A stretch of DNA of 64,000 nt, taken from positions 106,280 through 170,279 of the forward strand of contig CACMIX010000003.1 in assembly GCA_902613855.1 (NCBI GenBank), written 5' to 3'. The translations under genes were made by a program, and so were the position numbers. The stretch comes from an uncultured Pelagibacteraceae bacterium. GTDB taxonomy: Bacteria; Pseudomonadota; Alphaproteobacteria; Pelagibacterales; Pelagibacteraceae. Below, in pieces: positions 27,506-37,408 of this stretch (within the stretch, counting starts at the first letter, position 1; each line of letters starts with the position of its first letter). The notes under the pieces are model-generated. The model was not told where the DNA came from. It was given only the letters and a program-made list of their open reading frames with translations, and made no database searches.

Positions 27506-28624
27506 TTAATTTTCTGTGTAAGATTTATCTAAAAAGTTTTTTAGCGCACTTAAAAAGTCTGGAACATCTAATAAAAAGGAGTCGTGACCTTTGTCAGACT
27601 CTATCTCAACAAAACCTACATCTGCGCCAATGGAATTTAAGGCAATTACAATCTCTTTGTTTTCTTGAGTTGGATAAAGCCAGTCAGATGTAAATGATAT
27701 TATAAAAAACTTTGCTCTTGTAGCTCTAAAAGCGTCAGATAAATTACCCTTGTATTGTTTTGCTAAGTCAAAATAATCCATTGCTCTTGTAATATAAAGA
27801 TAGCTATTCGCATCGAATCTGTCGACAAATACTGAACCTTGATATCTTAAATAACTTTCTATCTGAAAATCTGCATCAAAACCAAATTTCAAATCCTCTC
27901 GTTCTTGAAGTTTTCTTCCAAATTTTTCTTGGAGACCTTTTTTTGAAAGATAAGTTATATGTGCAGCCATTCTTGCAACAGCCAAACCTTTATTTGGGAT
28001 TGTATCTTCAGAGGAATAATCCCCACCTTTCCAATTACTATCAGCCGCTATAGCCTGTCTTCCTAATTCATTAAATGCAATATTTTGTGCTGAGTGACTA
28101 GACGTACAAGCAATTGGGATAACAGTTTTAGCTTTATCAGGAAAATTACTTATAAACTGTAGTACTTGCATACCACCCATTGAGCCACCTGCGATTGAAA
28201 AAAGTTTGTCTATACCAAAATGGTCAAGCAAATTATATTGCGCATTTACCATATCGTTTATAGTTATAACTGGAAAATTTGTACCAAAAGCAGTCCCAGT
28301 ATTAGGGTCTTCATGGCTTGGCCCAAATGAGCCCATGCATCCACCCATTACATTTGCACAAATAACAAAATATTTTTTGGTATCAATTGCTTTATAAGGA
28401 CCAACTGCATAAGACCACCAACCATCTTTCTTTGTTATTGGATTTTGGCCACTAACAAATTGATCTCCCGTTAATGCATGAAAAACCAAAATAGCATTAT
28501 CTTTATTTTTATTTAATGAACCATAAGTTTCATATGCAATTGGGAATTCACTAATAGTTTTTCCACAATCTAACTTTAATGGTTTTTTTACTATAAAGGT
28601 TTTAATATTATTCTCAGCATTCAT
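27506..28624 (-). CDS. metX: Homoserine O-acetyltransferase
   Basis: FHALTGDQFVSG; AGGSMGGMQVLQF nucleophile elbow; SDKGHDSFLLD. Confidence 0.96.
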   Translation of the reverse strand: MNAENNIKTFIVKKPLKLDCGKTISEFPIAYETYGSLNKNKDNAILVFHALTGDQFVSGQNPITKKDGWWSYAVGPYKAIDTKKYFVICANVMGGCMGSFGPSHEDPNTGTAFGTNFPVITINDMVNAQYNLLDHFGIDKLFSIAGGSMGGMQVLQFISNFPDKAKTVIPIACTSSHSAQNIAFNELGRQAIAADSNWKGGDYSSEDTIPNKGLAVARMAAHITYLSKKGLQEKFGRKLQEREDLKFGFDADFQIESYLRYQGSVFVDRFDANSYLYITRAMDYFDLAKQYKGNLSDAFRATRAKFFIISFTSDWLYPTQENKEIVIALNSIGADVGFVEIESDKGHDSFLLDVPDFLSALKNFLDKSYTEN

Positions 28625-28654
28625 AACTAAGCTAATTTTTGAATTGTGAGAAAA

Positions 28655-28709
28655 AAAACTATTTTAGCGGTTTTTTTTAAGCGCTCGCAATTCAGTTAAA
28701 TCAGCGCAT
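28655..28709 (-). ncRNA. SAM-II riboswitch upstream of metX
   Basis: Minus strand: GCGCTGATTTAACTGAATTGCGAGCGC-TTAAAAAAAACC-GCTAAAATAG. P1 GCGCT/AGCGC; pseudoknot AUUGC/GCUAA plus CUG/UAG; conserved SAM-II core GAUUUAA...AUUGC.AGCGC...GCUAAA. Confidence 0.9.
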
Positions 28710-28713
28710 AATT

Positions 28714-28742
28714 TTTGTACTAGAACTTATTTATTATGTCAA
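28714..28742 (-). promoter_or_regulatory. Promoter for metX/SAM-II leader (TTGACA-17-TACAAA)
   Basis: Consensus -35 at 28737-28742, -10 at 28714-28719; predicted start coincides with the 5' end of the riboswitch P1. Confidence 0.65.
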
Positions 28743-28815
28743 TTTTTTTAAAAATTGTCTTATTCTCTATAAAAATTTGTAATTTTATCTATAAAGAGCT
28801 CATAAAATTAAAAAA

Positions 28816-29898
28816 ATGGTTACTCCAAAATTTAAAAAATTTAAGATTGAAGCTTATAAACCTGGCAAGTCAAAGGTCAAAAAGCTTAAAAAAGTAATAA
28901 AACTTTCAGCTAACGAATCTGCTCTTGGGATCAGCCCAATGGCAAAGAAATTGATATCAAATAAAAAAATGATTTTGGATAAATATCCTGATGGAAAGTC
29001 ACAAGATCTGAAAAAAGCAATTTCCAAAAAATATAAGTGTGATTTAAATAAAATTATTTGTGGTGCAGGTTCTGACGAGGTAATTCAAATGTTGTGTCAA
29101 TTATATTTAAATCCAAAAGATGAGGTAATAGTTCCAGAATATAGTTTTTTGATGTACAGAATTTATGCAAAAATTGTAGGTGCCAAAGTTTTATTTGCAA
29201 AAGAGGTAAATTTTAAAGTGTCAATAAGAGAGATTTTAAAAAAAATCACAAGAAAAACTAAAATAGTATTTATCGCTAACCCAAATAATCCAACTGCAAC
29301 TTATTTGACTAAAAAAGAAATATTAGAACTAAGGAATAAAATGAATAAAAATATTTTACTTGTGGTTGATGATGCGTACTCAGAATATATGAAAAATAAT
29401 GATTATACTTCAGGTTTAGATTTATTTAGAAATAAAGATAATGTTTTTATATTAAGAACATTTTCAAAAATGTTTGGATTAGCTTCCTTAAGAGTAGGTT
29501 GGGGATATGGATCAAAAAAAATAATAGATGCTCTAAATGTTATTAAACCACCATTCAATGTAAATGGTGTAGCACAACTCGCAGCTATTGCGTCGCTAAG
29601 AGATACAAAATTTATAAGTAGATCTGTTAAGCACAATTTACTTTATGCTAAAAAGTTAAAAAAATTTCTTGAAGTTTACAATATTTCTTCAAATAAAATT
29701 TCAGCAAATTTTCTATTTTTAAATTTTGATAATTGTAAAATTTCAGCAAAATATTTATATGAAAAATTGAAACAAAAAGGTGTTATCTTAAGATCAACAG
29801 AGGATGGCTATGGTATTAAAAATAAATTAAGATTAACCATAGGGTCTAAGGAAGAAAATTTAAAATTTATGAATACTGTAAAAAGAATATTAAATTAA
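28816..29898 (+). CDS. hisC: Histidinol-phosphate/aromatic aminotransferase
   Basis: LSANESALGISPMA, FIANPNNPTATYLT, RTFSKMFGLASLRVGWGYG. Confidence 0.92.
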   Translation: MVTPKFKKFKIEAYKPGKSKVKKLKKVIKLSANESALGISPMAKKLISNKKMILDKYPDGKSQDLKKAISKKYKCDLNKIICGAGSDEVIQMLCQLYLNPKDEVIVPEYSFLMYRIYAKIVGAKVLFAKEVNFKVSIREILKKITRKTKIVFIANPNNPTATYLTKKEILELRNKMNKNILLVVDDAYSEYMKNNDYTSGLDLFRNKDNVFILRTFSKMFGLASLRVGWGYGSKKIIDALNVIKPPFNVNGVAQLAAIASLRDTKFISRSVKHNLLYAKKLKKFLEVYNISSNKISANFLFLNFDNCKISAKYLYEKLKQKGVILRSTEDGYGIKNKLRLTIGSKEENLKFMNTVKRILN

Positions 29899-30795
29899 AT
29901 GAATAATATTTTAATTATTGGATGTGGTTTATTAGGATCCTCTTTATTGAGATGCATTCACAAAAAAAAAATTGTTAAAAAAATATTCATTTATGAAAAA
30001 TCAAAATCAAATGTTTCAAAAATTAAGAAATTAAGGCTTCCAGGTATTGTTATTGACAATCTAGATAAAGGAGCAATTAATTATGATCTAATTATTGTTT
30101 GCACTCCAATGAGTGAATATAAAAATCTAATCTTAAAGATAAATAATTTTATTACTCCCAAAACATTAATTACAGACATCGGATCATCTAAAGTAGAGAC
30201 CTCGAGGCTTATAAAAAAATTTTTAAAAAAAAATATATCTTGGACTCAAAGTCATCCCATTGCAGGCTCTGAAGTTAGTGGCCCAGAGCATGGTAAAGAA
30301 AATATGTTTCAAGATCGATGGTGTATTTTAATAAAAGAAAAAAATACAAAAAAAAAATATTTAGACATTTTAAATAATTTTTGGAAAAAAATGGGTTCAA
30401 AAGTTATCGTTATGACACCTGAAAAACATGATAGAATTTTTTCCATAACAAGTCATTTACCCCATTTAATTGCCTATAATTTGGTAAAATCAGCACAAGA
30501 TTTTGAAAAAAAACAAAATTATGATTTGATTAAGTTTAGTGCTGGAGGACTTAGAGACTTTTCACGTATAGCAGCTTCAAATGAAATTATGTGGAGAGAT
30601 ATTTTTTTTAACAATAGTAATAATATTTCAAAAGCTATTGATTTATTTATCAAAAATCTAACAGCTTTTAAAAAAGATATAAATTTAAAAAACAATAAAT
30701 CAATATTAAAAAAATTAATTCAAACTAAAAGAGTTCGTTCTAAAATTATTAAGTTAAAACAAGATATAAACAAACCTGACTTTGGTAGAAATTAA
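29899..30795 (+). CDS. Prephenate/arogenate dehydrogenase family protein
   Basis: NILIIGCGLLGSSLLR NAD-binding motif; SHPIAGSEVSGPEHG; SHLPHLIAYNLV. Confidence 0.9.
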   Translation: MNNILIIGCGLLGSSLLRCIHKKKIVKKIFIYEKSKSNVSKIKKLRLPGIVIDNLDKGAINYDLIIVCTPMSEYKNLILKINNFITPKTLITDIGSSKVETSRLIKKFLKKNISWTQSHPIAGSEVSGPEHGKENMFQDRWCILIKEKNTKKKYLDILNNFWKKMGSKVIVMTPEKHDRIFSITSHLPHLIAYNLVKSAQDFEKKQNYDLIKFSAGGLRDFSRIAASNEIMWRDIFFNNSNNISKAIDLFIKNLTAFKKDINLKNNKSILKKLIQTKRVRSKIIKLKQDINKPDFGRN

Positions 30796-31535
30796 AATTT
30801 TATTTTAGAAATTTTTCTCACTTCAAGACCTGCTGTATCAAGTATTCTTTTAATTGTTTCCTTTATTGGCATGATAAGTACTTTTTTTTTTGGACCATAA
30901 GCGTGAATCAACTGTTTAGAGTTTACACAAATGGCAACATGACCTTTCCAAAATATAATATCTCCCGTTTTAAATTTTTTTGATATTTTTTTCTCCGAAT
31001 ACTTTATTTGATCTTTAGTATCTCTTGGATAAAATAAATTATTATAATAAAAAAAAATTTGCAATAGAGCTGAGCAATCAATACCTTTATAAGTCTTACC
31101 ACCCCATTTATAACTTACCTTAAGAAATTTTGTAAAAAATTTTATAAAGTTTTTTTCTTTGTGATTAATTTCTTTGATATCTTTTTTTTTAATCCACTTA
31201 TTCTTGTCAATTTTTATATATAACTTATTTTCTTTTTCTACACTCAATTTAGATCCTAGGGGGAGGTAGCTGTTTGAAACAGAATTAGGTTTTATATAAA
31301 TTTTTGCCTTTAATGTATTTACTTTATATTTTGGATTAAAATTTTTGATATATTGTTTATTTTTAATGTATCCAACATAATTGTCATAAGTAGATTTAAT
31401 CTTTATCCAATTTTTATTTTTAGAAAAAATTTTAAATTTTTCACCGTATATTATTTGAGAAGTTACCTCAGATGACGTGTAAGGTTCTTTGTAAATATTT
31501 GAAATATTCCCTTTAAAGTAAAAATTATTTTTCAC
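30792..31535 (-). CDS. SH3-domain plus NlpC/P60 cell-wall hydrolase
   Basis: YKWGGKTYKGIDCSALLQ (catalytic Cys), GDIIFWKGHVAICV (catalytic His), N-terminal SH3-like repeats. Confidence 0.88.
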   Translation of the reverse strand: MKNNFYFKGNISNIYKEPYTSSEVTSQIIYGEKFKIFSKNKNWIKIKSTYDNYVGYIKNKQYIKNFNPKYKVNTLKAKIYIKPNSVSNSYLPLGSKLSVEKENKLYIKIDKNKWIKKKDIKEINHKEKNFIKFFTKFLKVSYKWGGKTYKGIDCSALLQIFFYYNNLFYPRDTKDQIKYSEKKISKKFKTGDIIFWKGHVAICVNSKQLIHAYGPKKKVLIMPIKETIKRILDTAGLEVRKISKIKF

Positions 31536-32901
31536 TAATTTTGATTTTATTTTTTATAAGCCATAAACAAAATAAAGAAGGGATGACCATAATTGTAGTT
31601 AAAACGAAGAATGTACCCCAATCTCCATTTAGCCAATCTACTAACGCACCTGAGGATGATGCTAAAGTAGTTCTTCCAGCAGTACCTATTGAAGCAAGCA
31701 ATGCATATTGAGTTGCTGTGTAAGTTCTATCTACCAATAAAGAAATAAAGGCAACAAAAGCCACTGTAGCAAATGCTGCAGTAATATCGTCAGCAATCAC
31801 AGCGATTGCAAATAAAATTTCAGATTTTCCTGTCCAAGCCAAAACTGCAAATAAAAGATTTGTTATAGCCATTAGCCCTCCTGCGAAGAACATTGTTTTT
31901 ATCGTTCCAGCTCTCATAGCCATTAAGCCACCTATTAATGTAAATATTACAGTTGTAATCCAACCAAGTCCTTTTGAGTAAATTGCAATTTGTCCTTTTG
32001 AAAATCCGATTTCTTTATAAAAAACAATAGACATCCTTCCCATAAAAGCTTCACCAATTTTAAATAAAAAAATGAATGCTAATATTCCTGCTGCGATAGC
32101 AAAGCCATTTTTTTTAAAAAAACTAATAATGGGTCCTCCAATAGTCCCTGTGATATAGGCAATAAAGTTTGTTATAATATTACTAGATCCAAGTTTTTTT
32201 TTAATTAGTTGGTCTGTTTCTTTCTGTTTAGCTTGTCTATCTGTTTGAATAGGTTCATGAACAAACATTAAACCTATGTTCATTAAAATAATTAAAATTC
32301 CCAAAATTAAAAAAGTAGTTTGCCAATAGTCAGATACGCCTAAGTTTTCAAAAAATTCAGCTGTAAACAATGCAACAACACCACCCAATTTATAACCTGT
32401 CCACCAACCTACAACAGCCATTGCAGCACCTGCCGCCATAGATTTTCCTTCATTTTCATTTATTTGTTCAATTCTTAATGCATCGATAGTTATGTCTTGT
32501 GTAGCTGAGGCTATAGCTATAATTAATCCTACACTTATCAATAGAGCTAAATTTTCTGTTGGATTTATTACGCTCCAAACTACTAGGCATACTAAAATTA
32601 CGATTTGCATTAAGACTATCCATCCCCGTCTGTGACCCAATTTTTTTGTTAAATAAGATATTTGGACTCTATCGATAATTGGAGCCCACAAGTAGTTAAA
32701 GGCGTATACACCGAAGATTAATCCTGCCCAACCAATTGTAGATCTGCTTAGACCCTCTTCTTTTAACCAAAGACTTAAACTGCTTGCAATCAATACCCAA
32801 GGAAAACCTGAGATGGCTCCTAACAAAAGAATTCTGAGCATTCTTTTGTCGTAATAAACAGAAAAAGTTTCAGACAGTGTTTGTTTTTTTACCTCAAGCA
32901 T
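31525..32901 (-). CDS. AmpG-like MFS permease (muropeptide transporter family)
   Basis: ISGFPWVLIASSLSLWLKEEGLSRSTIGWAGLIFGVYAFNYLWAPIIDRV; SATQDITIDALRIE. Confidence 0.82.
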   Translation of the reverse strand: MLEVKKQTLSETFSVYYDKRMLRILLLGAISGFPWVLIASSLSLWLKEEGLSRSTIGWAGLIFGVYAFNYLWAPIIDRVQISYLTKKLGHRRGWIVLMQIVILVCLVVWSVINPTENLALLISVGLIIAIASATQDITIDALRIEQINENEGKSMAAGAAMAVVGWWTGYKLGGVVALFTAEFFENLGVSDYWQTTFLILGILIILMNIGLMFVHEPIQTDRQAKQKETDQLIKKKLGSSNIITNFIAYITGTIGGPIISFFKKNGFAIAAGILAFIFLFKIGEAFMGRMSIVFYKEIGFSKGQIAIYSKGLGWITTVIFTLIGGLMAMRAGTIKTMFFAGGLMAITNLLFAVLAWTGKSEILFAIAVIADDITAAFATVAFVAFISLLVDRTYTATQYALLASIGTAGRTTLASSSGALVDWLNGDWGTFFVLTTIMVIPSLFCLWLIKNKIKISEK

Positions 32902-34341
32902 TTAGTTTTTCCAAAAGGATGGTAGAAATAATACTAGTATTGCGAACAACTCAAGTCTACCTAAAATCATTCCAACAGATAAAACCCATTTTGATATATC
33001 TGGCAATGATGAAAAATCTCCATTTGGACCAATTATTGGCCCCAAACCTGGACCTACATTTGAGATAGATGTTGCGGCCCCAGAAAGAGCAGTAATAAAA
33101 TCAAGACCAGTTAAAGATAATAATGCAGATAAAATAAAGAAAATTACAAAATAAAAAAATATGAAAGATATAATTGAAGCAATAAATTTTTCATCCACTG
33201 AATTTTGATCATACTTTATTAAAAAAACTCCTTTTGGATAAATAATTTTTTTAAGCTGGTTTAAAATGAAAAGGTAGAGAATTTGAATTCTAAATATTTT
33301 AATTCCACAAGTAGTTGATCCTGCACATCCACCAATAAACATTAACGCAAGAAAAATAGTTATTGGAAAACTACCCCAACTATCAAATTCAGCATTTACA
33401 TAACCAGTGCCGGTTAAAATAGAAATAGTATTGAAAAATATTGATCTAAATGAAAAATTTTCATTATTTGTTAAAAATAAATAAAAACTCAGAATAATTA
33501 TAGATAAAATTATTATTTTTAAAAAAGATATTATTTGACCATCACTTATAAATATTTTTTTGTTTCCATTTAAAAACTTAATGTAAGCTATAAAGGGAAC
33601 ACTTCCTAAAATAATAAACACCATAGAGGAAATCTCAATATAAACGCTATTAAAATAACCTATAGATTGGTTATAATTTGAGAATCCACCTGTTGCTATT
33701 GTAGTCATTGAATGGGTTAAGCTATCAAATTTTCCCATTCCAAAAATCCAGTAACTAATAGCACAAACTGCTGTTAAAGCAGAATAAATATATACCAGCC
33801 TTAAAGCAATTTCTTTAGATTTTGGAAGTATTTTTTCTGACGAGTCGTTGCTGGAGATTTTAAATAATTGCATTCCTCCAACATTCATTATCGGCATAAG
33901 AGTTATAGCCATTACAATGATACCTATACCTCCTAACCATTGCAAAATAGCTCTCCATAAAAGAATACCTTTAGGTGCATTTTCTAAATTAGATATGATA
34001 GTTGAACCTGTAGTGGTAATTCCTGACATGCTCTCAAAAAAAGCATCTGTAATTGACATTTCCATAGAAGAAAAAATGAAAGGTAAAGATCCAAAAACTG
34101 CGACACTCAACCAAGATAAAGCCGTTAACAAAAAGGCTTGTTGTAAATTAACTTTTCTATCATGATCAATATTTGTTAAAAAAAAAAGCGCTCCAAAAAC
34201 TATAGTTACAATTGATGCTCCAAAAAAAGATGAGTCAATTTCTGCATAAATAAATTGTACAATTATAGGGACAAACATAGACACCCCTAAGATTATTTGT
34301 AAAATTCCAAGTGTAAAAAATACCGTTTTATAATTAGACAT
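32902..34341 (-). CDS. TrkH-family potassium uptake protein
   Basis: SGITTTGSTI, TIATGGFSNYNQSIGYF, GTGYVNAEFDSWG, FIGGCAGSTTCGIKIFR filter repeats. Confidence 0.92.
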   Translation of the reverse strand: MSNYKTVFFTLGILQIILGVSMFVPIIVQFIYAEIDSSFFGASIVTIVFGALFFLTNIDHDRKVNLQQAFLLTALSWLSVAVFGSLPFIFSSMEMSITDAFFESMSGITTTGSTIISNLENAPKGILLWRAILQWLGGIGIIVMAITLMPIMNVGGMQLFKISSNDSSEKILPKSKEIALRLVYIYSALTAVCAISYWIFGMGKFDSLTHSMTTIATGGFSNYNQSIGYFNSVYIEISSMVFIILGSVPFIAYIKFLNGNKKIFISDGQIISFLKIIILSIIILSFYLFLTNNENFSFRSIFFNTISILTGTGYVNAEFDSWGSFPITIFLALMFIGGCAGSTTCGIKIFRIQILYLFILNQLKKIIYPKGVFLIKYDQNSVDEKFIASIISFIFFYFVIFFILSALLSLTGLDFITALSGAATSISNVGPGLGPIIGPNGDFSSLPDISKWVLSVGMILGRLELFAILVLFLPSFWKN

Positions 34342-34429
34342 TTTGAAAGAACATTATTTTATGGTAAATAAATTTCAACTCTATAAGAATTAATAAAATC
34401 ACTAATTTGAGATTTTAAAAGAACAATTC

Positions 34430-35992
34430 ATGATTAAAAAAGAAGTTTTAGACAAAACCAGTGCATGGCCTTTTGTAGAAGCCAAAAAAATGATGAGAGA
34501 AAGAAAATCGTTCATTGAAAAAAAAGGAAAAATAACATTACAAACTGGATACGGGCCAAGCGGTTTACCTCACATAGGTACTTTTGGAGAAGTTGCAAGA
34601 ACCTCTATGATGGTAAATGCTTTAAATCAATTAACTGATTTACCTACTGAAATTATAACTTTTTCAGATGACATGGATGGCCTAAGAAAAGTTCCAGAAA
34701 ATATTCCTAACCAAAATTTGTTAAATGAAAATCTTCATAAACCATTAACTGAGGTTCCTGATCCGTTTGGGAAATTTAACAGTTTTGGCGAACATAATAA
34801 TGAGATGTTAAAAGATTTTTTAAATAGTTTTAACTTTAAATATAGCTTTAAAAGTTCTACAGATTTGTACAAAAGTGGATACTTTAACTCAACACTAAAA
34901 ATAATTTTAGAAAATTACGATGGTATAATGAATATTATACTCCCAACCTTAGGTAAAGAACGTCAAAAAACGTACTGTCCATTTTTACCTATATGTCCAG
35001 ACACTGGGCACGTACTTGAAATACCATTAATAGAAATTAATAAAGAAAAATCTCAAATAATTTTCGACAATAAAGGTAAAAAATTTGAAAAAAGTATTCT
35101 TGATGGAAACTGTAAACTTCAATGGAAAGTTGACTGGGCTATGAGGTGGTTTGCTCTTGATATTGACTTTGAAATGTATGGTAAAGATTTAATTGAAAGT
35201 GCAATACTATCTTCAAAAATTATCAACTTACTTGGTAAAAAGAATCCCTCAGGCTTTGCATATGAGTTATTTTTAGATGAAAAAGGTGAAAAGATTTCTA
35301 AATCGAAGGGAAATGGAATTACTATTGATCAATGGTTAAAGTATGCATCACCTGAAAGTTTATCTTTATACATGTATCAAAACCCAAAAAGGGCAAAAAA
35401 ACTATATAAGGAAATTGTTCCAAAGGCTGTAGATGAATATTTAGACAATATTGAAAAATCTAAAAAACAAACAGATCAGCAACTGATAATGAATCCAGTC
35501 TGGCATGTTCATGAAGGCAAAATCCCAACTGAAGAAATGATTATGACTTTTTCCATGTTGCTTAACTTGGTTGAAACAAGTAATGCAGATAGCAAGGATT
35601 TACTTTGGAAATTTGTTAAAAAATATAAACCAAATATCCAAGAAGAAAACTTTCCAATCTTTGATGGATTAGTTGGATATGCAATTAAATATTTTAATGA
35701 CGTAATCAAATCACAAAAAAAATATAAAAAACCAAGTGAAAGTGAAAAAAAAGCTCTTCTAGCTTTAATTAAAACTTTAGAAACATGTAATGATGGAATG
35801 TCACCTGAAGAAATCCAAACTTTAATTTATTCAGCTGGTAAAGAAAATGGTTATGCTGATAAACTAAGAGACTGGTTTAAATTAATTTATGAGGTTGTCT
35901 TTGGTGATGAAAATGGCCCAAGAATGGGTTTTTTCATAAGTTTTTTTGGTGTAAACGAAACTAAAGAGCTTATAACGAATAAATTAAAATAA
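34430..35992 (+). CDS. lysS: Lysyl-tRNA synthetase, class I
   Basis: GPSGLPHIGTFGEVART (HIGH-type) and GEKISKSKGNG (KMSKS-type) motifs. Confidence 0.93.
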   Translation: MIKKEVLDKTSAWPFVEAKKMMRERKSFIEKKGKITLQTGYGPSGLPHIGTFGEVARTSMMVNALNQLTDLPTEIITFSDDMDGLRKVPENIPNQNLLNENLHKPLTEVPDPFGKFNSFGEHNNEMLKDFLNSFNFKYSFKSSTDLYKSGYFNSTLKIILENYDGIMNIILPTLGKERQKTYCPFLPICPDTGHVLEIPLIEINKEKSQIIFDNKGKKFEKSILDGNCKLQWKVDWAMRWFALDIDFEMYGKDLIESAILSSKIINLLGKKNPSGFAYELFLDEKGEKISKSKGNGITIDQWLKYASPESLSLYMYQNPKRAKKLYKEIVPKAVDEYLDNIEKSKKQTDQQLIMNPVWHVHEGKIPTEEMIMTFSMLLNLVETSNADSKDLLWKFVKKYKPNIQEENFPIFDGLVGYAIKYFNDVIKSQKKYKKPSESEKKALLALIKTLETCNDGMSPEEIQTLIYSAGKENGYADKLRDWFKLIYEVVFGDENGPRMGFFISFFGVNETKELITNKLK

Positions 35993-37044
35993 TGTTTTCA
36001 AATTTAAGATCTTTAATATTTAAAATAGATCCTGAAAGAGCTCATTTTTTAGCAATACAGTCACTCAAACTTAACCTAGTTTCCAATATCTTTGATGAGC
36101 ATAAAAATGATCTTATTTTCAAGACAAAAATTTTTAACAAAGAATTAAACAATCCTATCGGGATAGCGGCAGGTTTTGATAAGAATGCTGAGGTCTACAA
36201 CCCTTTATTTAAGTTGGGATTTGGATTAGTAGAAGTTGGAACAATTACACCTTTTAAACAATATGGGAATAGTAAACCTAGAGTTTTTAGATTAGTAGAA
36301 GACCAAGCACTTATAAATAGATTGGGTTTTAACAATCATGGTTCAGATATCGTATTAAATAGGATTAAATCAAATAATAAACTGGGAGTGTTAGGAATTA
36401 ACGTTGGTCCTAATAAAGATTCTGATAATCGAATAAATGATTATTTAATAGGAATTGAAAAATTCCATGAAGTTGCAGATTATATTACAATTAATATCTC
36501 TTCACCAAATACTGAGAACTTAAGAAATTTTCATGATGAAAGAAAATTGCAAGATTTACTTCAATCTGTTTCAGAAAAGAAAAAAAATTTAGATACAAAT
36601 ATTCCAATAGTGGTAAAAATTTCACCTGATATAGATGAAAACCAGATAAATCTAATTTCAGAAATTCTTTTAGAAAATGATATAAGTGGAATAATTATTT
36701 CAAATACCTCAGAAGCATCAAGAGATACTTTAAAAAATATCCAAAGACATCAAAAAGGGGGATTGTCTGGAAAACCTATTGAGAAAAAATCAAATTTATT
36801 AATACAAAAGTTTTATAATTTATTAAAAGGTAAAATTAAGATTATTGGGGTAGGAGGAGTAGACTCCGGACAATCAGCTTACGAAAAGTTTTTACTAGGT
36901 GCAGATTATATTCAATTGTATACAGGTATGGTATTTCAAGGTCCAAATATAGCTAGTATTATTAAAAAAGACCTAAAAGAATTATTGACAAGAGATGGCG
37001 TTAAGAATTTTAGCGAAATTATAGGAAATAAAACTCTTTCTTAA
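35992..37044 (+). CDS. pyrD: Dihydroorotate dehydrogenase, class 2
   Basis: NPIGIAAGFDKNAEVYNPLFKLGFGLVEVGTITP; NISSPNTENLR; GGVDSGQSAYEK. Confidence 0.95.
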   Translation: MFSNLRSLIFKIDPERAHFLAIQSLKLNLVSNIFDEHKNDLIFKTKIFNKELNNPIGIAAGFDKNAEVYNPLFKLGFGLVEVGTITPFKQYGNSKPRVFRLVEDQALINRLGFNNHGSDIVLNRIKSNNKLGVLGINVGPNKDSDNRINDYLIGIEKFHEVADYITINISSPNTENLRNFHDERKLQDLLQSVSEKKKNLDTNIPIVVKISPDIDENQINLISEILLENDISGIIISNTSEASRDTLKNIQRHQKGGLSGKPIEKKSNLLIQKFYNLLKGKIKIIGVGGVDSGQSAYEKFLLGADYIQLYTGMVFQGPNIASIIKKDLKELLTRDGVKNFSEIIGNKTLS

Positions 37045-37055
37045 TTCTATTAAAC

Positions 37056-37084
37056 TTGACGCCACCAACATCTAACCTTATATA
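37056..37084 (+). promoter_or_regulatory. Candidate promoter for rpmB (TTGACG-17-TATATA)
   Basis: -35 37056-37061, -10 37079-37084; ATG at 37097. Confidence 0.65.
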
Positions 37085-37096
37085 GGCACTGTTATT

Positions 37097-37408
37097 ATGT
37101 CAAAAAAATGTGAACTTACTGGAAAAATTCCTATGAAAGGTCATAACGTTAGTCACGCTAACAACAAGACCAAGAGAAGATTTTTGCCCAATCTTAAGAA
37201 AGTAAAGTTTACTAGCGAACTAATGAAAAGAAGTTTAAAATTAACAGTGAGTAATGCTGGAGTTAGATCAGTTGATAAAAAAGGTAGTTTTGATGAATAT
37301 CTAAAAACTGTAAAAAATAAAAACTTATCTCCAAGACTCAAAAAATTAAAAAAAGGTATTCTAATTAAATCCCCATTTAAGAAAAAACCTTTGGCTAAAT
37401 CTGCATAA
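37097..37408 (+). CDS. rpmB: 50S ribosomal protein L28
   Basis: [31 protein letters not shown]. Confidence 0.96.
   Translation: MSKKCELTGKIPMKGHNVSHANNKTKRRFLPNLKKVKFTSELMKRSLKLTVSNAGVRSVDKKGSFDEYLKTVKNKNLSPRLKKLKKGILIKSPFKKKPLAKSA

Noticed and set aside
28740-28757. CAATTTTT-TT-AAAAATTG inverted repeat upstream of hisC/metX
   Set aside because: Pure A/T palindrome expected often at this base composition; overlaps the metX -35, no further support
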